Shown piece by piece: positions 1 to 11,066 of a stretch of 64,000 nucleotides of DNA; the first letter of the stretch is position 1, and every line of letters starts with the position of its first letter. Origin of the DNA: Odontesthes bonariensis (Eukaryota; Chordata; Actinopteri; Atheriniformes; Atherinopsidae); the NCBI RefSeq assembly GCF_027942865.1, contig NC_134522.1, positions 30,119,349 through 30,183,348 on the forward strand, written 5' to 3'. The notes beneath the pieces were generated by a model that saw nothing but the letters and a program-made list of their open reading frames with translations, did not search any database and was not told the origin of the DNA. The position numbers and the translations under genes were made by a program.

Positions 1-85
1 CCGTCACGCAGCTAAAAAAAAACAAACAAGAGGAATGAATAAAATGACTAGTGCTTAAAAGTATCAGTGCCAGCCGTGGTAAAAG

Positions 86-1053
86 TCAGCGCCGCTCACC
101 CTCGATAGTGTCTCCGTCTACCTCTCTGAAGTTCGGACTGTTTGACACCGCCTCCTTCAAGCGACTCGTTACATCCACATTGTGAGGTGACAGTAGCCTG
201 TAAAAACAACAGGCCTATGGTTAATAAAAATAAACTGCATTGACGTAACGTAACATCGGGTCCAACTCAACTAGATATTGGGAGAACATTCACTTATTCT
301 TACCCTTGATCTTGATTATAATGCCACGGTGAGTTATGCAGGCGGCGAACTGCTTCCTATAAATTGAAAACACGAAAATCATTTTTTTAAATAAAGCAAC
401 TCACACTGGTTTTCACGTGATGGACACAATTAAGTTGAGTTTAGCCTAAAGCCACAGTCAAAAACCTACTCTTACCGCGATTTTCGGATTCTGTATCCGC
501 CTTCTCTTGGGGGTGCGCTCTTCAACTTCTCTGGAATGTAACTCCAGTCCGTTCTCGACGGCCATCTTGCCTCCAACCTAGCGAATCTCTGGTCGATTCC
601 CTCCAGAACCCTCTCCACGACCGTATCCACAGTGCTGGCCACCATACGAGACATCCCGGTCATAGCATTCAACAGGACTTTTATCTGCCTGTAAGCAAGT
701 GAGTAAGTAAGTTTAATATACAGCACATTTAAAATCAGCGAGAACTGTCCCAAGTGCTGTACAGTGTCAACAAGACTAAAATTAAACAATCAAATGGTCA
801 TGTGCAAGTAGAAAAAAAACACACAAACCTGTAGACCCGCAGAGAGTTGCTGGGGAGTTGAAAGCAAGTCGTCTTCCAGCCATTGTATTCCGCAAACCAG
901 GGCAGTTTTCACAGCACGGGACCTCAGCGATTTCTGTCTACCTTTCTGCCGCCAGATCTGCTCCTTGGAAAATGGACCCCTCAAGGACAAAGAAAAGACC
1001 TCGGCGATATTGTGACCATTGTGACACCGAATTAAGCCATACACAATAAAACA
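86..1053 (-). CDS. Putative three-exon gene fragment, uncharacterised
   Basis: Three minus-strand blocks join in one frame: 1053-829, 684-476 and 197-86. Splice signals are visible. The 829 donor is GTTTGT and the 476 donor is GTAAGA. The second acceptor is a tandem CAGGCAG in which the inner AG keeps frame, and the third acceptor follows a T-rich tract (TTGTTTTTACAG). The joined frame is open for about 181 codons and ends in TGA at 86-88. No ATG starts the first block, which opens after a possible acceptor (GCTCAG), so upstream exons would lie to the right or have been lost. The middle part has an amphipathic stretch (VVERVLEGIDQRFARLEARW), perhaps a coiled coil. The C-terminus is charged. 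I recognise no family. It could be a host gene tail or a transposon-encoded protein. The intron signals and phase agreement are seen; gene status is inferred. Confidence 0.4.
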
Positions 1054-1084
1054 CTGAGCGCACTACTGCACATTATGTATACAT

Positions 1085-1312
1085 GCCAGATTTCTATATT
1101 TTTATTTCTATATTTCTATTTTATTTAAGAAACCTTTTAGAATATTGCTGTTGCATGCTTATTTATCTTTATCTTATCTTTATTATTATACATTTGGACA
1201 TCCAGTGCGGGCAACAAAGAAAAGAATTTCATTGTTCAGGGAAACACGTTTCTAACTGCACATATGACAATAAACCTTTGAATCCTTGGATCCTTGAATT
1301 TTGCCCACAAAA
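1085..1312 (+). mobile_element. LINE 3' tail
   Basis: A T-rich stretch is followed by the text typical of fish non-LTR retrotransposon ends: ACAAAGAAAAGAATTTCATTG, then GACAATAAACCTTTGAATCC and a short repeated TCCTTGAA tail. Only the 3' end is present and there is no reverse transcriptase. Family assignment (L2/CR1 or Rex type) is from general knowledge of such tails and is uncertain. Confidence 0.45.
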
Positions 1313-1419
1313 AGCGGTTACAAAAGAGGTGTTTGGGAGAAAAAAAAACAGATATGCATCACCTGTCACCAGCAGACAGCGTGCACCTCTTCTTTTTCAA
1401 GACAACACAGCAACAAACT

Positions 1420-2319
1420 TATGGAAGCAAATCGTAATCAAAATTCAAATTCAAATGCATTATCAGAAATGCTTTTTCATTTTAAGAATGTGGCTGCATT
1501 ATTTGTCTCATAAATATAATTACTAATCAATCATCCTATTTGCATTTCAATTTTCTTCTTCAAGACTGCTCATTCTTTCACTTAATTCAAATGAAAAGGA
1601 CAAAGACATTTGAAATTTAATTTTCAAAATATGCCTCAGCAAATAGATACCAAAATTCAATTTGAAATGTAAAAGTTGAAAATTCAAATGCATTATCAGA
1701 AATGCTTTTTCATTTTAAGAATGTGGCTGCATTATTTGACTCGTAAATAAAATTACTAATCAATCATCCTATTGCATTTCAATTTTCTTCTTCAAGACTG
1801 CACATTCTATGCCATAATCAAAAAGAAAACAAAGCGGACATTGCTTTTTCGTTTTCGTTGTCTGCATGCAAAATACTGCCCACAATTCGATAATGAAAAA
1901 GCAATCTGAGTGGCGCAGGAGAGTGACGTCATGCCTGCTGACCGTGCTACCCATCATGTAGGCTACGGTAGGGGGCGGTGTGCATATTTGCTGTACAGTT
2001 TAGCTGCCCAGGTGGAGTCAAACAATATATCCGATTCTGATGCCCGTGACCGGGTTGAACGGGTCACAGAGAGCTTGGCTGCATACTCTGCCGTCACAGA
2101 TTCAGAGGTTAGTGCAGCAAGGGCTAGCGCGTCGCGGCTATGACCGGCCATGACTTTCTGGCCGCGGCCATTACTGAGGGAGCAGCCATTAATGAGGCTG
2201 AGACAGACTTTGCGAACAGGAGTCGGGGGATTACCTTTCACAGGTAGGATTCAACATTATTATTGGTTGTATTTTGTCAATAGAATATTATTGTACTGTA
2301 TTTGTGTCTGCTGGCGAAA
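1420..2319 (+). repeat. Left arm of a 900 bp long inverted repeat
   Basis: This segment is matched by the reverse complement of 3661-4560 almost base for base. The outer third is AT-rich and contains one sub-repeat twice (about 1445-1545 and 1680-1775). The inner part is GC-richer, with a TGACGTCA palindrome at 1924-1931, a 77-codon open frame at 1910-2143 that a TGA closes in this arm, and a possible splice donor (CACAG|GTAGGA) near 2240. No terminal motif of a known transposon superfamily is evident at 1420. Confidence 0.85.
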
Positions 2320-3660
2320 ACTAGAAATATATATATACACATACATATGTATATAACAAAGCTGGATTCTCATTCCATCCGTTCCAAATTACAAAATTAC
2401 GACAAGGCTCGAGCTGCCAAAACAGCGGCAGCTGACAACGGGCATCGGTGTCTTATAAATATAGCCTACTGACCAGTCTATCACACACTGTCATTCTGCT
2501 GTTAATGTACGGTACCTGTAGTTGGTGTTCTGGCCCTAGTGTGTGTGTCCCCCCCCCCCCCACCAGAAAATGTGCGAGCCCTTGCTGTCATCCTGAGTGG
2601 CCACAGACAGGCTCTCTTCAGCTTTTCTGGAAGAACATGTAGTCCTGCCCTTTTCTGGCTAAAATGAAGAAGCATAATATTAAAATATATAAAAATACAC
2701 ACACACACAGGGATAAGTATTTCACCCTGCCCTGTTATTGATAATATTTCAATTTAGGAATGCTAATAGCCTTATGATGATACACCTACTCTTATTAGGT
2801 GAACCTGTAAGCCCAAGATGGAAGGAATAACACCAACTCTCAGTCGGACAATCTGAGGGGTGGGTATGAGACATGAGGTAAATACTTTTGTTAGGATGAA
2901 AGAATTACATGTGAATAATACAGGCATAATAAACGTCATTAATAAACCTGAGTAAAATCTGATGGTCAATGTTATAACAGTAATATTTGCATTATTTCAA
3001 AAGTAGCCTTCTTGTGTTAGTTGTAATCTAAGCCTGTGTTATGGAATATATGATTTATGAAGTCTCCGTTGGCCTAATAGCCATGTGAACAGAGGTGTTC
3101 TGCCGAGAAGTGCATTCCCATTCACGGAGCGCGCGTAAACCATTTCAGGTGTGGATTACTACATTTATCCAAAAAAAATAATATTCAGCTGACAATGGTG
3201 TTTCATTCGTGCATCTTTTTTCACATCTCTTCATGTAAATTAATAATATGTGTACAATTATGATAATCCGACAATTGTAGAGTTTAGAGTATTCCTATTC
3301 CTAACTATTTTTATATTATTGGACATATATTCAAAAGTAAGGGCTGTGACTAATACTTTTGTAGTCAACACGAAAGACGGTTGGATACATTTTCTATTAA
3401 CAATCTCAACTCATTATAGCCCAGATGCAACGATATAAAAATGAACCTGAAACTATGAAATTTGGTTATTTTAATTTTATATATAAATTTGGACTTATTG
3501 AGATTTGCATCCGTTAATTCAATTAGGTAAACAAATTATGATGTAGTTTTATCATATCATTCCATCACAGACTCTCCTTAAAGTACGACCAGCAGGGGGT
3601 GCACTTCTCGGCATAACACCGGCTATAAACATATCCTAGTTTAATATTTGCTGGCTACAA
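2320..3660. other. Spacer between the inverted-repeat arms
   Basis: 1.34 kb of AT-rich sequence without a convincing gene. It holds a C(12)-type run near 2550, a short CA run near 2700, and a short inverted echo (GCCGAGAAGTGCA near 3101; GCACTTCTCGGC near 3601). Short open frames here show no recognisable protein. Confidence 0.6.
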
Positions 3661-4560
3661 TTTCGCCGGCAGACACAAATACAGTACAATAATATTCTAT
3701 TGACAAAATACAACCAATAATAATGTTGAATCCTACCTGTGAAAGGTAATCCCCCGACTCCTGTTCGCAACTTCTGTCTCAGCCTCATTAATGGCTGCTC
3801 CCTCAGTAATGGCCGCGGCCAGAAAGTCATGGCCGGTCGTAGCCGCGACGCGCTAGCCCTTGCTGCACTAACCTCTGAATCTGTGACGGCAGAGTATGCA
3901 GCCAAGCTCTCTGTGACCCGTTCAACCCGGTCACGGGCATCAGAATCGGATATATTGTTTGACTCCACCTGGCCAGCTAAACTGTACAGCAAATATGCAC
4001 ACCGCCCCCTACCGTAGCCTACATGATGGGTAGCACGGTCAGCAGGCGTGACGTCACTCTCCTGCGCCACTCAGATTGCTTTTTCATTATCGAATTGTGG
4101 GCAGTATTTTGCATGCAGACAACGAAAACGAAAAAGCAATGTCCGCTTTGTTTTCTTTTTGATTATGGCATAGAATGTGCAGTCTTGAAGAAGAAAATTG
4201 AAATGCAATAGGATGATTGATTAGTAATTTTATTTACGAGTCAAATAATGCAGCCACATTCTTAAAATGAAAAAGCATTTCTGATAATGCATTTGAATTT
4301 TCAACTTTTACATTTCAAATTGAATTTTGGTATCTATTTGCTGAGGCATATTTTGAAAATTAAATTTCAAATGTCTTTGTCTTTTTCATTTGAATTAAGT
4401 GAAAGAATGAGCAGTCTTTAAGAAGAAAATTGAAATGCAAATAGGATGATTGATTAGTAATTTTATTTATGAGTCAAATAATGCAGCCACATTCTTAAAA
4501 TGAAAAAGCATTTCTGATAATGCATTTGAATTTGAATTTTGATTACGATTTGCTTCCATA
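3661..4560 (-). repeat. Right arm of the 900 bp inverted repeat
   Basis: Reverse complement of 1420-2319 with few differences. Here the arm-encoded frame (minus strand, 4070 to 3636) stays open for 144 codons because the base that makes TGA in the left arm is CGA. On the opposite strand a 92-codon frame (3739-4017) is open in both arms. Neither product resembles a family I know. The end at 4560 (TGCTTCCATA) mirrors 1420 exactly. Confidence 0.85.
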
Positions 4561-4689
4561 CAAACTTGGCTGGTGTTGGAGGTGATGGTGAACGTGTAGA
4601 AACAGGCCTGCCCACCCCCCACCTCACCTCACCCCACCCCACTTGAAAATGACTGTGGCAGCTCCTGACCTGATCACTGGCATTTACAT

Positions 4690-6455
4690 TAGAGATGCGC
4701 GGATGACGTATTTTCCCATCCGCAACCGCTGCAAAAAATATATATCCGCCCGCTATCCATTTGCACAAACATTTTTTCACCGATTTTCAAAACCGAACCC
4801 GCCCGCCATCCGCCGATAGGTGTAGGTCTATTGAAGGTGCCTTGGCTATTTGTATCGGCTTTTTCAAACAGCGTAGTTCATTATGTCTTGCCAATAAGTC
4901 CGCCTACTACTATGTAGTGGATAATAGTGCTGTCAAAATCACTCCCAGGAGCTAAATTGAACACCTTTAAGACACACAGCCGTCACAAGCGATTGAATTC
5001 CTTCCAAGGCATTCACACTATCACTAGTCACAGGTTAGCATACCCTACGTCTCCCCACTTGTATGTGAAACATTAATACAGAATATAACTATATAGTTCT
5101 ACATTTCGGATTAAAGGATAAGACCGGTTTTTTGACATTGGGCCCTTGATTTCACATTATAACATGATGTTCTACTCACCCCTGCTTGTTGAACATTTGG
5201 AGCTGTTCCGAAGATATTCGCGAGGCGTCTGGCTGCTCTCTTGAGATATTCGGCCATGAAACGGTTTCCTATGGGCAAGCTTATACAGGCACAAACTATG
5301 CTGTTTATAATTTATTAATTACTCTACACTAGCACTGATAACGTGGAGGTGCGTCGCTTACTTAAAAAAATCCGGGTTACTGTAATTTTGATTTTTTTTG
5401 TCGTAAAGTGGGTGTTACTGACGTCCTCGTCGTGCTACTGCCACAGACAGCCCACAGACCTGCTGCCTATTTATTCATTCGGCTAAAATTCAAAATTAGT
5501 AACCCGGATTTTTTTAAGTAAGCGACGCACCTCCACGTTATCAGTGCTAGTGTGGAGTAATTAATAAATTATAAACAGCATAGTTTGTGCCTGTATAAAC
5601 TTGCCCATAGGAAACCGTTTCATGGCCGAATATCTCAAGAGAGCAGCCAGACGCCTCTCGAATATCTTCGGAACAGCTCCAAATGACCAACAACAAGCAG
5701 GGGTGAGTAGAACATCATGTTATAATGTGAAATCAAGGGCCCAATGTCAAAAAACCGGTCTTATCCTTTAACCGATCTATTTCCAAGCATCACACGACCC
5801 TTCTATCACCTTGAAAATGTGCATTCCACTGTCGTTTTGACATGTCTGCATTGAAATACTATCTGCAGCTATATTTCACACTCCATCAAGAAAAAAGGAA
5901 AACATGATGAGCACGGGCACACCGTTTTGAGTGTACAATTTTTTTTTAAAGAATCTAGACAACAAAGTCCGTCTACATAGCACGATAAATCCATCCTTTA
6001 GCGCAAATGTTCCCAACCTACTTCAGAGAATGTAAAACAACTTCAAAGCACATAGTCTAAGCCCAAATCAACATGCCACGGCGGGCAAAATGAATAACCA
6101 GATGGCCTACCTTAAAACGCTGTCTTGATCACAGGATTCTTGCAATTATTCCACTTTAATCCACACGGTTTAACGCACCCAACACTGCTAGCAAGCAACG
6201 TAGAACTAGGGTCCTATGTGCTAACTGTAGGCCACGAATGGCCTTAGTAACGGACACAAACAAACGAGAAGACCTACGCAGGAAATCTAAAACCTGGTTT
6301 TGTTTTATACTGTTTGTAATGTATGTTTTCGTTCGTTACCTTTGGAAAATTATGGGTTTTTTTGTTTTTTTTGGTGTTTCAACCGCAACCCGCCCGAATT
6401 TAATTAAAATACGATTTTTCGGCGTGTCATCCGCCCGATCCGCGGTTCATCCGTA
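4690..6455. mobile_element. Degraded hAT-like element, ends only
   Basis: The left edge TAGAGATGCGCGGATGACG and the right edge, rich in ATCCGC/CCCGCCCG motifs (6380-6455), resemble the ends of a common fish hAT family. The terminal inverted repeat is not complete at the right side and no transposase is recognisable. The internal part carries the palindromic element at 5111-5771. The rest (5772-6379) holds nothing I can name. Confidence 0.4.
5111..5771. mobile_element. Palindromic MITE, 280 bp inverted arms, TTAA-type ends
   Basis: Arms 5111-5390 and 5491-5771 are near-perfect reverse complements around a 100 bp loop. The element begins TTAAAGGATAAGACCGG and ends with its reverse complement. 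The terminal TTAA fits a TTAA target duplication (piggyBac or Kolobok type), though TTA or TAA cannot be excluded. There is no coding capacity. Confidence 0.8.
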
Positions 6456-6472
6456 GGGGAGGGGAGGGGGGC

Positions 6473-7582
6473 ATGGGGGAGCAGTTGCCAGGTCAATTTG
6501 CGACAACTTGGGCCAAGTTTTCACTTTTACCACCGCAAATGCAGGGGCTTAACGTATGCGGACATGTAAGGGGCCACATACATCCACAAATCCCTCTTTT
6601 CATGCAGTGCCAGGAAGCACTATGTGGCAAAGTCCTGAAGATGGACCATGTAATGAGCACTGTAACGCAAACCGTAAACTTTATCCGAAGTAAAGGTTTT
6701 AATCACCGGCAATTTCAGTCCTTTATGCGGGAGATAGATTCAGAGTTTGCCGACATTCCTTATCATACAGAGGTGCGCTGGCTAAGTCGGGGAAAAGTTC
6801 TCAACAGATTTTTTGAGCTCAGCAACGAAATCTGTCAGTTCATGGACAGTAAAGGAAAAGACTCCACCGTTTTGCGGGATGAAAAGTGGAAATGTGAGTT
6901 GGCGTTTCTGGCTGACATAACAGCTCATCTCAATGCCTTAAACCTCCAGCTCCAGGGATGTGACCGCATGATCACTGACATGTATGACGCAGTGAAGGCA
7001 TTTCAAGTGAAGTTGATTTTATGGGAGACACAAATGCACCAGTGCAACTTGCCCCACTTTCCCTTTTGCCAAGTAATGCTGAACCAAGTCGGCACAACGG
7101 TGTTCCCAAATACACACTTTGCTGATAAACTGAGCGCACTGCGCATGGAATTCGCGCGGCGCTTTGGTGACTTTGAAAAGCAAAAAAAGAATTTCGAGTT
7201 GCTTCGCAACCCATTTGCCGTCAATGTGGAAACTGCACCTGTGCAGATTCAGATGGAGCTGATTGAGCTGCAGTGTAATGAGACACTGAAGGCAAAGTAC
7301 GACACTGCAGGGCCCACAGAGTGTATTCACTCCAGTCCCGCAGCAATGCCCCAGCTCCGTCTACATGCGGCTCGAACCTTGTGCATGTTTGGTAGCACAT
7401 ATCTGTGTGAGAAGCTGTTCTCAGTGATGAAGACAAACAAAACAGCACACAGGAGTCGTCTCACTGATGAGCACCTGCAGTCCATCCTGAGAGTCTCCAC
7501 AACACGGGACCTCACGCCAGACATAAACAAACTTGTTGCCAAAAAAAGATGCCAAGCATCCAGCTCTGATAAAATGGCATAA
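6473..7582 (+). CDS. hAT transposase, C-terminal two thirds (GTF2IRD2/ZBED5-like)
   Basis: A 369-codon open frame. From about residue 40 it reads like the RNase H-like core of the vertebrate hAT group that gave rise to GTF2IRD2 and EPM2AIP1: CQEALCGKVLKMDHVM, then EVRWLSRGKVLNRFFEL, a region around WKCELAFLADITAHLNALN, and the hAT dimerisation segment LCEKLFSVMKTNKTAHRSRL near residues 315-335. The first 35-40 residues do not fit the family, and the BED zinc finger and first catalytic part are missing. The ATG at 6473 is therefore only the first in-frame ATG after a truncation, not a natural start. A working transposase would cut and paste its own element; this piece alone should be inactive. 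The matching 3' terminus lies at 8378. Confidence 0.85.
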   Translation: MGEQLPGQFATTWAKFSLLPPQMQGLNVCGHVRGHIHPQIPLFMQCQEALCGKVLKMDHVMSTVTQTVNFIRSKGFNHRQFQSFMREIDSEFADIPYHTEVRWLSRGKVLNRFFELSNEICQFMDSKGKDSTVLRDEKWKCELAFLADITAHLNALNLQLQGCDRMITDMYDAVKAFQVKLILWETQMHQCNLPHFPFCQVMLNQVGTTVFPNTHFADKLSALRMEFARRFGDFEKQKKNFELLRNPFAVNVETAPVQIQMELIELQCNETLKAKYDTAGPTECIHSSPAAMPQLRLHAARTLCMFGSTYLCEKLFSVMKTNKTAHRSRLTDEHLQSILRVSTTRDLTPDINKLVAKKRCQASSSDKMA

Positions 7583-8378
7583 GAGCAAAGAAAACTGAAT
7601 GTTTTGATTTGTTATTGCTGAAAAGCATAAATTTTTTAATTTACATTTCCAGGTTTTGTTTTGTTTTGCAGCATGTTCATATTTCTAATTTGTATAACTT
7701 TGACAGGAGATATTTTTATGGAGAGTAAAATCATCTGGGATATTTAAAATTTAAGTTTTTTTATATAAAATGACATAAAAGCAAAGAAATGCAAATGCTT
7801 TGATTTGTTATTTTAATGTTTACTAAAAGCACAAACACTGTCACAATTTTTTTTTTCAGGCGTTTTTTGCAGCATGTTCATATTTCTAACTTGTATAATT
7901 TTGAGTGGATATATTTTTATGGACTCCGGCTTCCTCCCACTGTCCAAAAAATCATGCATGTTAGGTTGATTGGCATCTCTAAATTGTCCTTAGGAGTGAG
8001 TGTGAGCGTGCATGGTTGTTTGTCTCGTATGTCTCTATGTGGCCCTGCGATGGACTGGCGGCCTGTCCAGGGTGTACCCCGCCTCTCGCCCATTGACTGC
8101 TGGGATAGGCTCCAGCCCGCCCGCGACCCGATCGACGGATTCAGCGGTATAGATAATGGATGGATATTTTTATGGAGAGCAAGATATTTTAAGTTATTTA
8201 AAGTTTAAGTTTATTTATTCCAGAATAACATTCCTGTCTGTTTTTATTCATATTTATGTTCAAATTGCGTTCAAACACTATGTTTTAGTGTGTTCAATAA
8301 ATGTTTATTCTGTTCGGCCCGCGACCTAAAGTGTGTTTTGAATTTTGGCCCCCTGTGCAATTGAGTTTGACACCCCTG
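7571..8378 (+). mobile_element. hAT 3' region with internal tandem duplication and 3' terminus
   Basis: About 185 bp after the transposase stop (7571-7758) is repeated from about 7765 to 8215, sharing GCAGCATGTTCATATTTCTAA and TTTTTATGGAGAG. The second copy is interrupted by a LINE tail. The element ends with GAGTTTGACACCCCTG at 8378, the reverse complement of the hAT start CAGGGGTGTCAAACTC. The 8 bp GTCTAGGG follows at 8379-8386, but the partner copy at the 5' side was not found, consistent with the 5' truncation. Confidence 0.75.
7924..8163 (+). mobile_element. LINE 3' tail inserted in the hAT, 13 bp target duplication
   Basis: Typical fish non-LTR tail: CTCCGGCTTCCTCCCACTGT at the start, GGCCCTGCGATGGACTGGCG in the middle and a short ATGGATGG tail. 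ATATTTTTATGGA occurs on both sides (7911-7923 and 8164-8176), a clean 13 bp target-site duplication. RTE/L2-type origin is inferred from the tail. Confidence 0.75.
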
Positions 8379-8861
8379 GTCTAGGGGGACTTGATACCAT
8401 TAGCACTACAGGACAGAATAATCATGCTCCAGGAGCATTGCCTGTTGTTGTGTCAGAGCCACACACCTTCAGGGACGGTGCGGTGGTCCAGCAACGGGAA
8501 TGCAGAGGAGGTAGGTTCACATCGGAAGAGGATAAAGGGTTATTGTTTCCTATGTGTGGGATTAAGTGCAGGTTGATGTGTGGGCCAAATAAATTATATA
8601 AATGTTTTCAAAATAAGGGCCACAAATTGGAGTCTTCTTGTGCTGAATTTAATCATAGTACATCACAGGATAGGCCTCCGACTGATTATAAAGTAGATTA
8701 CGATGGTGAATTTGAATGCTTTACGAGTGGTGGATTTACTAATGACAGTGGAACTCACGTAGGTAACACTACCGTTAAATGCAATGTCACATGGGTTTTA
8801 TCTTGGTTTCCATACGCAAATATGAAACCAATATTTATCAGGACACCTGTGTGGTTTGGAA
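8379..8861 (+). pseudogene. Retroviral env surface-subunit fragment, copy A
   Basis: The reading frame between 8379 and 8861 matches the corresponding stretch of copies B and C (shared PHTFRDG, VVQQREC, TSEEDK, GIKCRLM). It is missing the stretch of about 140 bp that in copy B lies between ATCATG and CTCCAGGAGC (28247-28407). It then runs into the inserted hAT at 8862. It would have encoded part of a surface glycoprotein; the gene is dead. Confidence 0.75.
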
Positions 8862-9160
8862 CAGTGGCGATTCTAGAGATTTATACATGGGGTGGTAGAG
8901 GGGTGGCAGGCATATATTGTAGGGTGGCAATTCTTTTAGGAAGCCCATCGTACTTTGTACTTTATGTGAGCCCATATACAACAGTTTTTTTCAACACCCA
9001 AGTGTGATAAATTCAATATTTGGTCTACATACATGAGCATTCCACTTTTTAGTATATTAAAACAGTGTTTCCCTTGGGATTATTGTAGCAGCAGAAATGT
9101 TTTCCCCCCATTAACAATAACAAAATATGTAAATCAACTGATTGCTATTCAGTATCAAAT

Positions 9161-9345
9161 TTACAGAAGCTGTATGTGACGATTGCTGTGCTGTGCAGTA
9201 AATCTCTTAACAAACTCATCCAAATCTAATTTTTTTGCACGTTTAGACTCAATCTCAAACTGAGAATTGCTAAACCTGTGAGTCTGTTCTCTGACGTAGT
9301 TGAACGCAGTTGATTTTTGATGAGTTTAAGAGCTGAAAAACTCCT
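9161..9345 (-). pseudogene. hAT transposase C-terminal relic (ZMYM1-like)
   Basis: Read on the minus strand, two adjoining frames give the hAT dimerisation segment: SFSALKLIKNQLRSTTSENR then, after a frameshift, FEIESKRAKKLDLDEF, ending at a stop near 9161. This resembles the C-termini of fish hAT proteins annotated as zinc finger MYM-type protein 1-like. The rest of the transposase is not recognisable. Confidence 0.65.
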
Positions 9346-9702
9346 GTATGGTTCCAAAAAACACGGAAATTCTGCTAGCCTTAGCCACCACTAGCATATT
9401 AGCCAACGCCAACTAGCAGACTTTTTAAGAACGAAAACAAAAATGATATGAAATGCCACAACTTCAATTGGTTTCAGCTCAATATGTCAAAGGCTAGCCA
9501 GTAGCTAGCTAGTTATCAAAGTTTTTCAGTTAGGTAGCGCCAGCTATCTAGTTACCGAACTGGCTTGAAAAGCTATCTTGTGGCTAACCGTGACATGAGG
9601 TAAAACGTAGCTAGTGGTTATCTGGAGATTTTCTTGTGCAAATCCGTTTCATGAATGAGACCCGAACTGGCTTGAAAATAATAATAATAATAATGATAAT
9701 AC

Positions 9703-9970
9703 TGTAATGACTTCACAGAGGCTCTGAGACCGGCGGTTGCCGAACTGCTCTTTATTAAGTTTTACACTAGCAGTACAATCACAGAACACGGGTGATTCTC
9801 AGTCCTGCTCCACAACCAACCCCAGGAGAGCACCAGACCTGCCCACGCCCACTCCTCTCCCCCAATCACCAGCCCACACCTGAGTGACATGACCTGCGGT
9901 CCAGTGATTGACAGGGAGAGGAGGAAACAAGCCAGTCCGTGTGCTTTTACCTTAATTTTGGGTTGTTACA
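9703..9970 (-). mobile_element. Solo LTR with 4 bp target duplication
   Basis: The 268 bp unit starts TGTAATGACTTC and ends GGTTGTTACA; both orientations satisfy TG..CA. A polyadenylation signal on the minus strand (AATAAA, plus text TTTATT near 9750) suggests minus orientation. ATAC precedes it (9699-9702) and follows it (9971-9974). No internal region remains, so it is a recombined solo LTR. The retrotransposon family is unknown. Confidence 0.7.
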
Positions 9971-11066
9971 ATACTTTTATTTTGTACAGCGCCTTCTATC
10001 TAAGAGGAATTATAAACGTTTCGAAACCATATTACACTTTGATGAATGTATCATGATATTGTGTGAATGACAATTTATTTTCGCTGCGTTTGAACAACAG
10101 GATTACGATATACATTTGTGGTCAAATATGTACCGCATGTTTATGGGTGGGTGAAGTCACACTCTGAAGTAGACCTGCGCTGTGGGTTACAGGGGGCTGG
10201 TGACCGTGATCTGGACTTCACTTCAATGATTCACTCCAACTTTACTTAAACTATAGTTGTTACTTCTTCAAATAGGTTGAAGACACGGACAAGAGGCTCC
10301 TCACTGTCAAAGTCACCACAACTTCAGAGTCCGGCTTCAAACGTTCACTTCATGTGCTAGGTTTTGACATACAGCAGGATAAATTAGCTGCTAGCCTACT
10401 GCTGTCTGTATCCTACTCATGAAAGTACCCAACTTTCGAGAAACGTATGCTGCTCCTGTCCTGAAAGGTTTCATATTCAATTTATCCTGTTAGCAACAAC
10501 AAAAAAGAAACTGGCTAACTGGTTTGCAGGCTGCGGTTGTAGCTAAAACGTGTGCCCTCCTCTCGTCTTTTAGCTGTTCCTCTTACATAAAGTTTGCTGA
10601 ATAGAGTTCCCCTGCACACTCAGAGAAAATTACAACATAAATCATTATATTACCATACCTTATTGTATGAATCCGATAAATCCAGTTAATGAATGCGGGC
10701 TCTCTGATCCTGTTTCGCGCGAGCTGCAGGTGACAGGCAGTGTTCATCTCGCGTTGGCTCTACTGAGCAGGGTATCCAGATGTTGAACGATAAAATAAGC
10801 CATAGCCGCCCAGACCTGCATGGTCACTCGAAAAACTGATCAGAAATCAGCTCTCTGCAGCATCAGTCCGACCATTATTGTGTTAGTTCAAAATGTAAAA
10901 CTGATCCGTCAGCCAGCCATCACCATTGACTGACAGCGTTTCTCTTGTTTGTTGTGTGGACGAACTTGATCAATTACCTATCAGATTTAGGGTGGCCATC
11001 GGGGTGACCAATGACATTTCAGTGGTGGCCCTGGCAACCCTTGGCCACTACCTAAAATTGCCATTG

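Larger units (their letters stand above)
8862..11066 (-). mobile_element. hAT element inserted in env of copy A
   Basis: Ends CAGTGGCGATTCTAGAG (8862) and CTAAAATTGCCATTG (11066) form imperfect inverted termini. The flanks GTTTGGAA (8854-8861) and GTTTGAAA (11067-11074) are an 8 bp target duplication with one mismatch, the hAT size. The element carries a minus-strand transposase relic (9161-9345) and a solo LTR (9703-9970). Between 9970 and 11066 I see no further gene. Confidence 0.8.

Noticed and set aside
1083..1526. 147-codon plus-strand ORF
   Set aside because: AT-rich translation across a LINE tail into the inverted-repeat arm; no protein features.
4690..8378. Treating 4690-8378 as one autonomous hAT
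   Set aside because: The left edge and the 8378 terminus belong to different end types, and the 8 bp flank at 8379 has no partner near 4690.
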